A DNA stretch of 64,000 nt, from the NCBI RefSeq assembly GCF_018598185.1, contig NZ_JAHESC010000029.1, positions 1 through 64,000 of the forward strand, written 5' to 3'. Positions 8,587 through 17,694 of the stretch are shown piece after piece. Source of the DNA: Dawidia soli. GTDB taxonomy: Bacteria; Bacteroidota; Bacteroidia; Cytophagales; Cyclobacteriaceae. A program made the position numbers and the translations under genes. The notes under the pieces are model-generated. The model ran no database searches and was not told where the DNA came from. It saw only the letters and a list, made by a program, of their open reading frames with translations. Position 1 is the first letter of the stretch. Every line of letters begins with the position of its first letter.

Positions 8587-9771
8587 ATGAAAAAAACAAA
8601 CCGATCAGGATTTGCATTCAAATCCACTGCAGCTGCGCTCTGCCTTGCGCTCCTGGCTTTCTCCTGCGACCAGGAAAGTAACGACCCGCAAATCACGCCG
8701 GGGCCAACCACAGAAGCAACGCTTGATAAGTACTACACATTCCTCGAAGAAGCTTCGGGTGTCGAACGTGGCGATATCGTCTATGATAAAGCGACCGACC
8801 GGTTTACGGTGAACCAGGACATGATCGTCGACCGGACCACCATCGATCCATACCTGGAAACGGAAGCGCCGGCCAATGGCAGGACCGAACAACGCATGCA
8901 CAACATCTTGTTGACAAATGCCCAGGCAACAAACTTCAAGTATTACATTCAGCCCACGCTCACACAAGGATGGCGTGACGCCGTCGTGAGCGCCATTGCG
9001 CAGTGGAACGGAGTCGGCGGCTCCAAGCTTCATCTTGTACAGGTAGGCACACAAGCAGAGGCCAATATCAATGTATTCATGGGCGCGTATGACGCGGCAA
9101 ACTGGGTAGCCCGGGCAACCCTGCCGGCGGGCAGCGGAAAAGGCACCCTGGAGATCAACCCGCGCTTCAACAACATGGCCGCGAATCAAAAGCTGTTCGC
9201 CATGGCCCACGAAATGGGACACAACATCGGGTTCTGGCACACAGACCAGACCACCGGAACGATCGTGCCCGGTACACCGGCCACCGATCCCAACTCGGTC
9301 ATGAACTCATTCGTATTACCCTGGAACGGTTTTACCAACTATGATCTTGTCGCGGTGCGCTACATGTATCCCGCGGCCACGGGCTCCTTCACCGTTACCA
9401 AACAAGCCGAAAGTTATTCTGCCATGGCGGGCATACAGGTAGAACCGTGTACAGATTCGGGTGGCGGCTCCAACGTAGGCTACATCGAAACAGCCGATTG
9501 GATGGCCTATAACAGCATCAATATCCCTACCACCGGCACTTATCGGGTTGAATACCGGGTGGCCAGCGCCAGCGGTGGCGGTCGCCTCTCGCTCGACCTC
9601 AACGCCGGCGCTACGGTGCTCGGAGCCATCACCATACCCTCGACAGGCGGGTGGCAAACCTGGACAACCATATCACACAACGTAACCATCAACGCCGGTA
9701 CATACAACTTCGGCATTTACGCCCAGGCGGGCGGTTGGAACATCAACTGGTTCCGTATTACAAAGATCTAA
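8587..9771 (+). CDS. M57 family (HEIGH-type) metalloprotease lipoprotein with CBM6-like module
   Basis: A 394-residue exported protein. A lipoprotein signal peptide ends at AFSC (Cys27), followed by the acidic DQESND. Residues about 95-260 form the zinc protease domain with HEMGHNIGFWH (HExxHxxGxxH, three zinc-binding His and the catalytic Glu) and a later Met-turn candidate in VMNSF. Residues about 270-394 look like a CBM6-type beta-sandwich (KQAESYSAMAG, GYIETADWMAYNSI, WNINWFRI). The pairing suggests a surface protease anchored to glycoprotein or polysaccharide. It has its own promoter and a strong terminator, so it is probably monocistronic. Confidence 0.85.
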   Translation: MKKTNRSGFAFKSTAAALCLALLAFSCDQESNDPQITPGPTTEATLDKYYTFLEEASGVERGDIVYDKATDRFTVNQDMIVDRTTIDPYLETEAPANGRTEQRMHNILLTNAQATNFKYYIQPTLTQGWRDAVVSAIAQWNGVGGSKLHLVQVGTQAEANINVFMGAYDAANWVARATLPAGSGKGTLEINPRFNNMAANQKLFAMAHEMGHNIGFWHTDQTTGTIVPGTPATDPNSVMNSFVLPWNGFTNYDLVAVRYMYPAATGSFTVTKQAESYSAMAGIQVEPCTDSGGGSNVGYIETADWMAYNSINIPTTGTYRVEYRVASASGGGRLSLDLNAGATVLGAITIPSTGGWQTWTTISHNVTINAGTYNFGIYAQAGGWNINWFRITKI

Positions 9772-9789
9772 AAGTAAGACCCCGGAAAT

Positions 9790-9845
9790 AGCGTGAGAGC
9801 AAGTGTAAGCGCGAAAGCGATACACCTAATCTCGCGCTTTTTTTT
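9790..9845 (+). terminator. Rho-independent terminator of the M57 protease gene
   Basis: A long stepped hairpin: outer arms AGCGTGAGA / TCTCGCGCT, middle arms GTGTA / TACAC and an inner CGC-GAAA-GCG stem with a GNRA tetraloop, followed by a T-run. It lies just after the stop codon. Confidence 0.85.
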
Positions 9846-10053
9846 GAGTTCTCGTTGCCCAAACTTGATGATGTAATTTGGCCAAGCGTACCAGACATGC
9901 TCTACTCGCTATAAGGATGATCCAGGCAGACGCCGTAAGAAAATCCATCAATAACGTTATATTCTCCATTCAAACGTTTGCGTCGATCCCTCACTTTTGT
10001 AAAGACGCTTTTTTCAACCTATAGCGCAAGTCACCAACTCAATCCATTATAGT

Positions 10054-11652
10054 ATGAACAATCGAACCCAGCGACTCCGCGAAGGCGTAAGCCTGCGCTT
10101 CCATGTCGGGCGTTTTTTAAACGCTTTGCTCATGATCAGTGCTCTCACATGGCTTTCGACCTCGTGCGATGATGAAAAAGATGAAACTCCCCAACTGACC
10201 ATCACCTCCATCTCGCCCGACAGTGGGGGAGAGGGAACCGAGGTGAGTATTAACGGAACAGGTTTTAGCAAATCGACTGCTGAAAATAACGTTACGCTCA
10301 ACGGCAAAGCCTGCCCGGTAGTGACGGCCACGGAAACCTTGCTGAAGATCAGGATCCCCGCGGATGCGGGAAGCGGTAAAATAGTCGTTACCGTGCGGGG
10401 TGTCAGCGCCCAGACCACAACATTTACTTTCCTGCCGGCCACGCCGGTGCTGGCCATCACATCGATCGCTCCGGCTACCGGTCCTAAGAATACCAGCGTG
10501 GTGATCACCGGAACGGGGTTCGGTGCCACTCCTGGTGAAAACACCGTTACACTCAACGGAAAAAACGTGACCGTGACAAATGCATCGGCTACTCAACTTT
10601 CGGTCACTATACCGGCGGGAGCCGGGAGTGGCGCGATCAGGGTAGCCGTGGGAGACAACACCGCGGAAAGTCAAAACTTTGAATTTGTTTTCACGGCAAC
10701 GGTCGGTACCCTGGCGGGAAGCACCTACGGCTATGCCGAAGGGACCGGGGCCGCCGCGCAGTTTGCACAACCCTATAACGTGGCGGTGGATGACGACGGA
10801 AATGTATACGTGGCGGATACCGACAATCATCGGATCCGCAAGATTACGCCGACGGGAGAGACCACCACGCTGGCCGGAGGTACGAAGGGAGATGCCAACG
10901 GCACGGGTAGCGATGCGCAATTCAACTATCCATACGGAGTCGCCGTCGGATCAGACGGCAACATTTATGTCGCCGATACACACAACCACCGGGTACGGAA
11001 GGTTACACCCGAAGGCGTTGTGAGCACATTTGCCGGAAGCACCGGCGGATACCATGACGCGACCGGCACCGATGCGCAGTTTTATTATCTCACGGGCATC
11101 ACAGCCGATCAGCACGGCAACTTCTACGTGGCCGATAAAGACAATCACAAGATCAGGAAGATCACATCCGCTGGGGTGGTGACGACCCTGGCGGGGGGCA
11201 GCTCCGGCTACGCCGAAGGCAACGGCCCGGCGGCGCAATTCAACAGCCCCTATAACGTGGCCGTTGACGACGCGGGCAATGTGTATGTCGCGGACGCTAA
11301 TAATCACAGGATCCGGAAGATCACACCGGAAGGTGAGGTAACAACGCTTGCCGGCGGTGAACAAGGTGACGCCGTCGGCACTGGTGCCGAGGCACGGTTT
11401 TACTATCCGTACGCGATCGCGATCGACGGCAACGGAGATCTGTTCGTGGCGGATACGTTCAATCAGAAAGTCAAGAAGATCGATACCGATGGACAGGTGA
11501 CAAATCTTGCGGGGAGCACCAATGGCTACCTGGATGGCGACGCTTCCGCGGCGCAGTTCAACTATCCCACGGGCATCGCCGCCGGGGCTCCCGGAACGAT
11601 AATCGTTTCCGATAAGGACGGTCATAAAATAAGGATCATCACGGTTGACTGA
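10054..11652 (+). CDS. Lipoprotein with two IPT/TIG domains and six NHL repeats
   Basis: A 532-residue exported protein. The signal peptide ends in the lipobox STSC (Cys38), followed by DDEKDE, an acidic surface-export signal. Two Ig-like IPT/TIG domains follow (about 46-128 and 130-210, each with the SIxPxxG start and a GTGF turn). Residues about 215-532 contain six NHL repeats of roughly 53-55 residues, each with NVYVADTDNHRIRKI-like strands, forming a closed beta-propeller. The DNA of the repeats is visibly similar, so recent duplication is likely. Probable role: surface adhesion or binding; NHL propellers of this type are often non-catalytic. Confidence 0.85.
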   Translation: MNNRTQRLREGVSLRFHVGRFLNALLMISALTWLSTSCDDEKDETPQLTITSISPDSGGEGTEVSINGTGFSKSTAENNVTLNGKACPVVTATETLLKIRIPADAGSGKIVVTVRGVSAQTTTFTFLPATPVLAITSIAPATGPKNTSVVITGTGFGATPGENTVTLNGKNVTVTNASATQLSVTIPAGAGSGAIRVAVGDNTAESQNFEFVFTATVGTLAGSTYGYAEGTGAAAQFAQPYNVAVDDDGNVYVADTDNHRIRKITPTGETTTLAGGTKGDANGTGSDAQFNYPYGVAVGSDGNIYVADTHNHRVRKVTPEGVVSTFAGSTGGYHDATGTDAQFYYLTGITADQHGNFYVADKDNHKIRKITSAGVVTTLAGGSSGYAEGNGPAAQFNSPYNVAVDDAGNVYVADANNHRIRKITPEGEVTTLAGGEQGDAVGTGAEARFYYPYAIAIDGNGDLFVADTFNQKVKKIDTDGQVTNLAGSTNGYLDGDASAAQFNYPTGIAAGAPGTIIVSDKDGHKIRIITVD

Positions 11653-11675
11653 TCGCGTCGCCGGATCCGGAAGGA

Positions 11676-11716
11676 ACAGCGCGAGTATGCGTGCTAACAC
11701 ACTCGTGCTGTTTTTT
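11676..11716 (+). terminator. Rho-independent terminator of the IPT/NHL gene
   Basis: Arms ACAGCGCGAGT / ACTCGTGCTGT (one wobble pair) flank a 14-bp loop and run into TTTTTT on the plus strand, 24 bp after the stop. Confidence 0.8.
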
Positions 11717-11740
11717 ACTGCAGGCGTTCGCTCACGCCGA

Positions 11741-13597
11741 CTAATTCTTGCAGAAGGATAACCAATCTTCGATATTACTATGCTGGCTCTCGCCGTTGGT
11801 AAGTTTCAGCTCAACGGAAAGGATGACGGTATAGGCGCATTTAGCCAACGAGCTGACCGGCACCAGGGCGGGGTTATGTAATTCGGTGGCCGTTCCAAAG
11901 GTTTCGGGTACCGAGCCTATCGGTGAAACATTTTGGATCGAGTAAGGCCCGCCCGGCCCATAGAGCGTAAGGCTTACCCCTCCCATGTTGGGATTGGCCG
12001 CTGTATAGTTTACGTGGAGTGCGTTCGTGATCGGTGTACATCCCGTGCCACCGCCGCCGCCGATCATCTCCTGGATATCGATACAGGCCACACCGCGTTC
12101 ATTTGACGTTTGGGGCATCCATGAACCGAACTGCGGAACGTTTTGATACACGGTATTGAACATCGCTACCGGGTTGGAAACCCCCGCGGTCACTTCCGAT
12201 GCCGCATTACCGGCTTCGCGTTTTCTCATGCGTATTTTGAAAAAGCGGTTTTGCTGAAGCGCGGCAATCGTGGTGGTGGACTGACCCTGCACAAGCCCGG
12301 CCATGTTCACCGTGCCGCCGTTCAGTGTCTCCGTATTCAGGCTCAGCAATTCGCCATTGATGTTGGGTGCAAAATTGGGAGCCTGCGGTACAGCGATCCA
12401 GCCGCTGCCGTCGATACCGCCACTCACATTGCCCACCTTGTAGGGTATAATACTGATGGGATTCATCGGGTCGCCGGTGAACGTGAAGAATGTGCCGATC
12501 TCGGCTTCACACAGTTGAGATGCCGTTACTTTTTTCCAGACGCCGATCTCCGGTCCGCCGGGACCGTTGGTCTCGATGGTATCGAAACTATACTCCATGG
12601 CGACGCCATTCAGTTTCTGGGTGAGACTACCGCGCAGCTTGATGCAACTGAAAAATGCCTGACCGGCCGGAGTTTTTCCGGTGGCGAGCGCGATCACATT
12701 CGGGTTTCCGCTGGCTACGATTTCGTTGATGTAATGATTTCCGTTATTGCCGATCTTGGTAAACGAAGCGGGGATACCGGCCGGCGGGACAATGATCTCT
12801 TTCAGACAAAGCTCCACGCACAAACAATACCCCACGTTGTTCCGGCGGTTGGCGGAAGTCTCACCCTGAATGGCCACGCCGTTGTATTCGTATTTGAAAT
12901 ACACATCGGGGCCGCTCTTGAACGCGAGCGGGTTCGGGTCTGTTTCTACATTTAGCCAGGGCGACAGGAAGGTCTGTTTGAAATCCCGGGACGTATAATC
13001 GATCCGGAAGTGACCATTCGCGTCCGTAACGGCGCTGCCCAGGTTGTCATCCGTCAGGAAGTCTGCATCCCAGGCCGTTACCTTAACCCCCGGGATAGGC
13101 GTTTTTGTACCACACACATACAGGTGGCCGCAGATCACCCAGGCATCGAAGTAGTGGCCACGGATTTCACACCACCATTTTACGGGGATACAATATCGCC
13201 ATTGGAAATAGTAATCCTCCGTTTGTCGTTCGATCCGCCATTGCGGGAAGATTGTCGTGAGATGAAACTGCAGCGGCTCTTTTCGGGGGGTCGGGTTGCG
13301 CGGTACCTGGCCGCATACAAAGTCGATGTCGAATGCCGTGCTGCGATACTTTTCGTCAACGGTAAATTCATAATTTCCGTTTTCATCGGTCTTCGCCGTG
13401 GTGATCAGTAAACTTTTTCTGGCCGATATTTCTTTCTTATCTACGAGGTGAAATGTTTCTTTCGTGCTGGCAACTGTGGTTTCGACTATTCTTTCTTTTT
13501 GCCAGGGAAGATATAACAATACTTCCACGCCTGCGAGTGATTCTGAACAATCGTCACACAGATGGCCACAGAGGTGGCCTTTAATGATGTACTTCAT
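11741..13597 (-). CDS. Large Cys-rich transthyretin-like domain protein without signal peptide
   Basis: A protein of 618 residues when read from the ATG at 13597 (MKYIIKGHLCGHLCDDC); the open frame extends 28 codons upstream without a better start. Two carboxypeptidase-regulatory/transthyretin-like domains are visible: residues about 1-100 (LAGVEVLLYLPW, then KTDENGNYEFTV) and about 155-240 (YVCGTKTPIPGVKVTAWDAD, then VTDANGHFRIDY). The N-terminal part is rich in Cys and Trp. The remainder has beta-sandwich-like segments and a Cys-flanked C-terminal domain of about 100 residues. There is no signal peptide or membrane helix, unusual for a protein built of these domains. No function can be named. 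Confidence 0.7.
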   Translation of the reverse strand: MKYIIKGHLCGHLCDDCSESLAGVEVLLYLPWQKERIVETTVASTKETFHLVDKKEISARKSLLITTAKTDENGNYEFTVDEKYRSTAFDIDFVCGQVPRNPTPRKEPLQFHLTTIFPQWRIERQTEDYYFQWRYCIPVKWWCEIRGHYFDAWVICGHLYVCGTKTPIPGVKVTAWDADFLTDDNLGSAVTDANGHFRIDYTSRDFKQTFLSPWLNVETDPNPLAFKSGPDVYFKYEYNGVAIQGETSANRRNNVGYCLCVELCLKEIIVPPAGIPASFTKIGNNGNHYINEIVASGNPNVIALATGKTPAGQAFFSCIKLRGSLTQKLNGVAMEYSFDTIETNGPGGPEIGVWKKVTASQLCEAEIGTFFTFTGDPMNPISIIPYKVGNVSGGIDGSGWIAVPQAPNFAPNINGELLSLNTETLNGGTVNMAGLVQGQSTTTIAALQQNRFFKIRMRKREAGNAASEVTAGVSNPVAMFNTVYQNVPQFGSWMPQTSNERGVACIDIQEMIGGGGGTGCTPITNALHVNYTAANPNMGGVSLTLYGPGGPYSIQNVSPIGSVPETFGTATELHNPALVPVSSLAKCAYTVILSVELKLTNGESQHSNIEDWLSFCKN

Positions 13598-13679
13598 AAC
13601 ATTATAGGGTTTATTTTTTTTGCCTACTCTTTTTTGGATTTTTGGCTTTCTCCTTTGGATCACATAAAACCGATAAAAC

Positions 13680-13730
13680 AAAAAAAGCCCACCACGACAG
13701 TCGCGAGACGAGCTGTCGTGATGGGCTTTT
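13680..13730 (-). terminator. Strong hairpin, terminator of the methyltransferase gene
   Basis: Arms AGCCCACCACGACAG (13686-13700) and CTGTCGTGATGGGCT (13713-13727) pair with one wobble. A-run on the left and TTTT on the right make it usable in both directions; by gene order it ends the minus-strand methyltransferase transcript. Confidence 0.8.
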
Positions 13731-13828
13731 ACTAGAATGAAATTATAAGCATTGTACGAAACTGCGGGAATTTAGTTTCGTGACGGTTTGGAAATCAATG
13801 CGGGAGGAATAGTAACAGGTGCGCAACG

Positions 13829-14650
13829 TTATTTCCAGGCCTGGCAGATAACCGCGCTCATGGGAGCAACCATGGGGGCGGCGCCAAATTTTTCCGAGAG
13901 TTCTTTTTCAAGCTCGGTCTTTATTTCATCGATCCATTCGGGATGATGTTGCCGGATCTCCTTAAACGTGTGTCCGCCCTCCACCAGGCCGGTTGCCGCT
14001 TCTTTGGCAGTTGCGCAAACGGAGGGGCGCGCTATTTTTTCAATATATGTTTTCGCAAATCCCGCTTTCTTTAACAGCGCCAGGATGGCAGCTTCATCAC
14101 TCATTGAAACAGCCTGATTATACGACTCCGGCAACGGGCCTTTCAAGTATTTTTCTGCCAATAGTCTGGACGTATAGGAGGCGGCGTTGTGCTCCAATGA
14201 ATCCCAGGTTGTGACCAAAAACATGCCTCCCGGCTTTAGAACACGATACGCTTCGGCAAATGCTTTCGGTTTATCGGGCACGAACATATAGCCGAAGCAA
14301 CAAACCACCAGGTCGATGCTGTTGTCTCCGAAAGGGAGCTGCTGTGCATCGATGGTTTGCCAGTCGATGGCAAGATGGCCTAAATTCTTCTTTGCTTCCG
14401 TCAGCATCTCCTCGCTGATATCCGAAGCGATCAGTTTGGCGGAAGCTGCGATCCGTTGCCGGAGATGGCGCGTAACCCGCCCGGTTCCGGCGGCAATTTC
14501 CAGGGCCATGGAAACCGGGGCCGGATCAACGCGTTTTGCAACTTCTATGGCATAGGGTTCAAAGAACAGGGGACCAAGAAAATGGTCATAATGGAAGGCG
14601 CCGTCTCCGGGGCAATCAAGAGGAGGGACGTTAGTCGAGTTGTCATTCAT
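13829..14650 (-). CDS. Class I SAM-dependent methyltransferase
   Basis: A 273-residue cytoplasmic enzyme. Motif I is ALEIAAGTGRVTRHL (about residues 48-62), motif II ends in the acidic LIASDISEEML, and the DNSIDLVVCCFGYMFV and RVLKPGGMFLVTTWD segments are the Methyltransf_11/UbiE-like strands 4 and 5. It transfers a methyl group from SAM to an unknown small molecule; the N-terminal FHYDHFLGPLFFEPYA is typical of small-molecule members. It has its own terminator and lies downstream of the histidine kinase on the same strand, with about 40 bp between them. Confidence 0.85.
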   Translation of the reverse strand: MNDNSTNVPPLDCPGDGAFHYDHFLGPLFFEPYAIEVAKRVDPAPVSMALEIAAGTGRVTRHLRQRIAASAKLIASDISEEMLTEAKKNLGHLAIDWQTIDAQQLPFGDNSIDLVVCCFGYMFVPDKPKAFAEAYRVLKPGGMFLVTTWDSLEHNAASYTSRLLAEKYLKGPLPESYNQAVSMSDEAAILALLKKAGFAKTYIEKIARPSVCATAKEAATGLVEGGHTFKEIRQHHPEWIDEIKTELEKELSEKFGAAPMVAPMSAVICQAWK

Positions 14651-14690
14651 GGCGTATGCCTTTTATCATGAAGAACCGGTGCTGACGGGA

Positions 14691-17054
14691 TCATGCAGGT
14701 AATGCGAAATAAAACGTAGCACCTTCGTTCACCCTGCTTTCGGCCCAGACGCGTCCTTTGTGCTTTTCAACGATCTTATGAACGATCGACAACCCAATGC
14801 CCGTACCCTCAAATTCGTTTGCACGGTGTAATCGTTGAAACACACCGAAGAGCTTATGAACATACTGCATATTAAAGCCGACGCCGTTGTCGCGGACAAA
14901 ATAGATTATTTCAGTTTCCGTTCGCGAGGCGCCGACCTCGATCACCGGTTTCTCTCGTTTGGAAGAATATTTAAAAGCATTGGACAATAAATTACTCCAG
15001 ACCTGTCTTAACAACGCTTCATCCCCGTAGGCCGGCGGCAGGGGATCGATCCTGATCTCGGCCTGTAGGGAAACGGTGGGGCTGTATTCTTCGATTAATT
15101 TTTGAACGAGTGCATGTATATCGATTTCCGAACGCTGCAACTCTTTTTTTCCCAGCTTGGCGAAGGCCAGCAGGCCGTCGATGAGACTATTCATCCTCAG
15201 GGCATTCTGCTGAATGGTCGATACCGTTCGTTTGCCGCTGTCGTCAAGCTTTTCAAAATGGTCCTCTTCCAGGATCTTGGAGTATCCGATGATCGATCTC
15301 AGCGGCGCTCGCAGGTCGTGCGACACCGAATAGGAAAAAGACTCGAGCTCTTTGTTAACCGACTCCAGTTGTTCCTCGGCACGCTTGCGTTCGGTGATGT
15401 CATGAATGATGTTGATGGCAAACCGCTCTTCGTTCAGCAAAATGGTTTCGACGGAGGTGAGCACCTCCAGTAAATTTCCTTGCTTGTTCCGAACGGTCAT
15501 TTCAAAATCCTTCGCTCCGCCATGCTCCCGGATCTGCCGCAGTACTTCCTCTCTTTTTTTCATGCTGACCACCAACCCCAGTTCGACTGAGCTGTAACCT
15601 ATCAGTTCTTCCCGCGCGTATCCGGTCATGTTGACAAAGGCATCGTTCACTTCCAGGTACGTAGCGTCGGATAGCCGGGTGATGGTGATTCCGGCCGCGC
15701 TTGCCTGGAAAGCCTTCTGGAATTTTTCTTCGCTTTCCTGGAGCTGCTTGATATTTTCATGGAGCTGGGCGGTGCGCTCCGTTACCTTCTGTTCAAGTTC
15801 TTCATTCAGTTTCTGGATCTTCTCGGCCGCCCTTTTTCGTTCGGTGATATCGCGGATGATCCCGCTGAATAATTTTTTGCTATCGGCGGCCCAGGAGGTA
15901 ATAGAGATCTCGATGGGGAAGATCTCTCCATTTTTTCGCATCCCCTCCAGCTCGACGACCCTTCCGATCACTTTGTTCTCTCCGGTCCGCAAATAGCGTT
16001 GTATACCCTGTGTGTGGAGTGTCCGGTATTTTTCAGGCATGATCAACGTCAGCGGCCGTTGCCTGACTTCCCACTTCTCATATCCAAACATCAGCTCAGC
16101 ACCCCGGTTCCAGAATATGATCCTGCCCGCGTCATCCATGAGGATGATCGCATCAAATGCCGTCTCGGTCAGATTGCGGAATTTTTCTTCGCTTGCCTGT
16201 AATTTCTCACGGGCTTCCCGTCGCTCGGAAATGTCCCGCACCATTCCCATCATCTTCCCGTCTGATAACATCTTGGCGTTTATCTCGGCCGGAAATACCG
16301 ATCCGTCTTTCCTTTTCAGGTTCCTGATACTTAGTATCGTTTTTCCCGCGGCCAGCTCGTCAAACCGGGGTGGGTTGCTCTTGGCTTCTTCCGGTACCAG
16401 CACTTCCTGAACATTCATGCCCATCAGCTCTTCCTTTGTGTAGCCCAGCATCTTCACGGCGCTTGGGTTTACTTCGATATAGTGGCCTTTTTCATCCGAA
16501 ATGAAAATGCCATCCATCGCTTGTTCCACTAACGAGCGGTATCGAAGCTCACTCACCCGCAACTCTTCCTCTATTCGCTTGCGCTCGGTGATATCGATAA
16601 TACTTACCAACACGCGGTCGAATAAAGACGCCTGGTCTGGAAACGATATCGTAAGAAGCACATTGCGCAGTTGGCCGTTGAGCGTTTTGACGATCGCCTC
16701 CGATTCAAAATAGCTGCTCCCTTCGGCAATGGCCGCGAGCTCTTCGATGAATACCGGGAGTGTCTCCGGCACAAATACCTTGTCCAGGGAGGTCATCAGC
16801 TCGTCCTTGCTTTTAGCCTCAAACAATTTCAAGCTCTGTTGATTCACATCCAGGACCTTGATATTCAGTAAAGCCTGGCGTACAAAGTCGGGGTTCCCGG
16901 CCAGGTACTTCCGGATGTCTTTCGTTTCTTCCAGCCCGAGGTTCCTGAGTGCGGATTTGCACCACGAAAAATCTTCCTCCCAGATCGACACGGCAGCGCT
17001 TTCGAAGATCGTTCGGTAGCGGAGCTCCCTTTCCTGTATCGTTGGCTGTTTCAT
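14691..17054 (-). CDS. Soluble PAS-domain sensor histidine kinase (four PAS, HisKA, HATPase_c)
   Basis: A 787-residue kinase with no membrane segment. PAS domains lie at about 10-160, 170-285, 290-410 and 440-555; most end in the DITERKR or DISERRE linker typical of PAS-PAC units. A coiled coil (LNEELEQKVTERTAQLHE) precedes the fourth. The H-box is SVSHDLRAPLR (about residue 570) and the ATPase carries the N-box NLLSNAFKYS, G1 DNGVGF and G2 GTGIGLSIV. It should sense an intracellular or redox cue and pass phosphate to a separate response regulator; none is encoded in this window. Confidence 0.9.
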   Translation of the reverse strand: MKQPTIQERELRYRTIFESAAVSIWEEDFSWCKSALRNLGLEETKDIRKYLAGNPDFVRQALLNIKVLDVNQQSLKLFEAKSKDELMTSLDKVFVPETLPVFIEELAAIAEGSSYFESEAIVKTLNGQLRNVLLTISFPDQASLFDRVLVSIIDITERKRIEEELRVSELRYRSLVEQAMDGIFISDEKGHYIEVNPSAVKMLGYTKEELMGMNVQEVLVPEEAKSNPPRFDELAAGKTILSIRNLKRKDGSVFPAEINAKMLSDGKMMGMVRDISERREAREKLQASEEKFRNLTETAFDAIILMDDAGRIIFWNRGAELMFGYEKWEVRQRPLTLIMPEKYRTLHTQGIQRYLRTGENKVIGRVVELEGMRKNGEIFPIEISITSWAADSKKLFSGIIRDITERKRAAEKIQKLNEELEQKVTERTAQLHENIKQLQESEEKFQKAFQASAAGITITRLSDATYLEVNDAFVNMTGYAREELIGYSSVELGLVVSMKKREEVLRQIREHGGAKDFEMTVRNKQGNLLEVLTSVETILLNEERFAINIIHDITERKRAEEQLESVNKELESFSYSVSHDLRAPLRSIIGYSKILEEDHFEKLDDSGKRTVSTIQQNALRMNSLIDGLLAFAKLGKKELQRSEIDIHALVQKLIEEYSPTVSLQAEIRIDPLPPAYGDEALLRQVWSNLLSNAFKYSSKREKPVIEVGASRTETEIIYFVRDNGVGFNMQYVHKLFGVFQRLHRANEFEGTGIGLSIVHKIVEKHKGRVWAESRVNEGATFYFALPA

Positions 17055-17093
17055 AGGCGTAGTGTATCACCGCAATGGACACTTAATAACCAA

Positions 17094-17141
17094 AAGCCCA
17101 TCCATGTTGAGCGCATTTCTCGTCTCATAATGGATGGGCTT
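17094..17141 (-). terminator. Probable terminator of the cupin gene
   Basis: Perfect 12-base arms AAGCCCATCCAT and ATGGATGGGCTT separated by 24 bp. It lies about 75 bp beyond the cupin stop on the minus strand and upstream of the kinase gene. The following run is only partly T-rich, so termination may be weak. Confidence 0.5.
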
Positions 17142-17215
17142 ACTGTAAAATAGCTAATTTTCTCCTAACCTTTAACGATCAGGTTGAATTTCCTGAAAAA
17201 ATGACGGAGGGTTTC

Positions 17216-17653
17216 CTAATGGTCCCGTACTTCACCCGCCTTGGGCACCGTGATCGGGGTACCCTCTACGCCGGCATAGAACACGATAAGCTCGACCGGC
17301 TCACGGCCGTCGTTTTTGCCGTAATGCCAGATATTGACCAGCTCAACGATCGGCTCACCGGCTTTGATGATCATGGTCTCGCCCGTTTCTGTGCTCACAG
17401 TCAGTTCTCCTTTCAGCACCACGCCAGCATTTATAACAGGATGCTTATGCGTTTTTAAGGCTGTCTGTGGCGGGATCGTTATCTTCAGGATGGTGACCTG
17501 CGGTGTTCCCGCGGGATAGCCCGGCAGTGGCGCGCCGTTCCAGCTCTTCGAACTTTCCACCAGCTTCACAACTTCAGTCCGGGCTGCCGGTTGTCCGGAC
17601 GCCGTCGCGATCACGGTAACACAAAGCCCGAGCCCGAAAAGTACTTTTTTCAT
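17216..17653 (-). CDS. Exported cupin-domain protein
   Basis: A 145-residue protein with a signal peptide (1-20, ending ATASG before QPA). The single cupin barrel spans about 50-135; motif 1 is TALKTHKHPVINAGVVLKGE (His residues at the metal site) and motif 2 is GEPIVELVNIWHYGKN (one His). Secreted cupins of this size are usually ligand-binding or of unknown enzymatic role. It lies 41 bp downstream of the GH20 gene on the same strand and may be co-transcribed with it. Confidence 0.8.
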   Translation of the reverse strand: MKKVLFGLGLCVTVIATASGQPAARTEVVKLVESSKSWNGAPLPGYPAGTPQVTILKITIPPQTALKTHKHPVINAGVVLKGELTVSTETGETMIIKAGEPIVELVNIWHYGKNDGREPVELIVFYAGVEGTPITVPKAGEVRDH

Positions 17654-17694
17654 TTCGATATAGATGATTTAAAATGACGGATGCGTCTGTTGCA

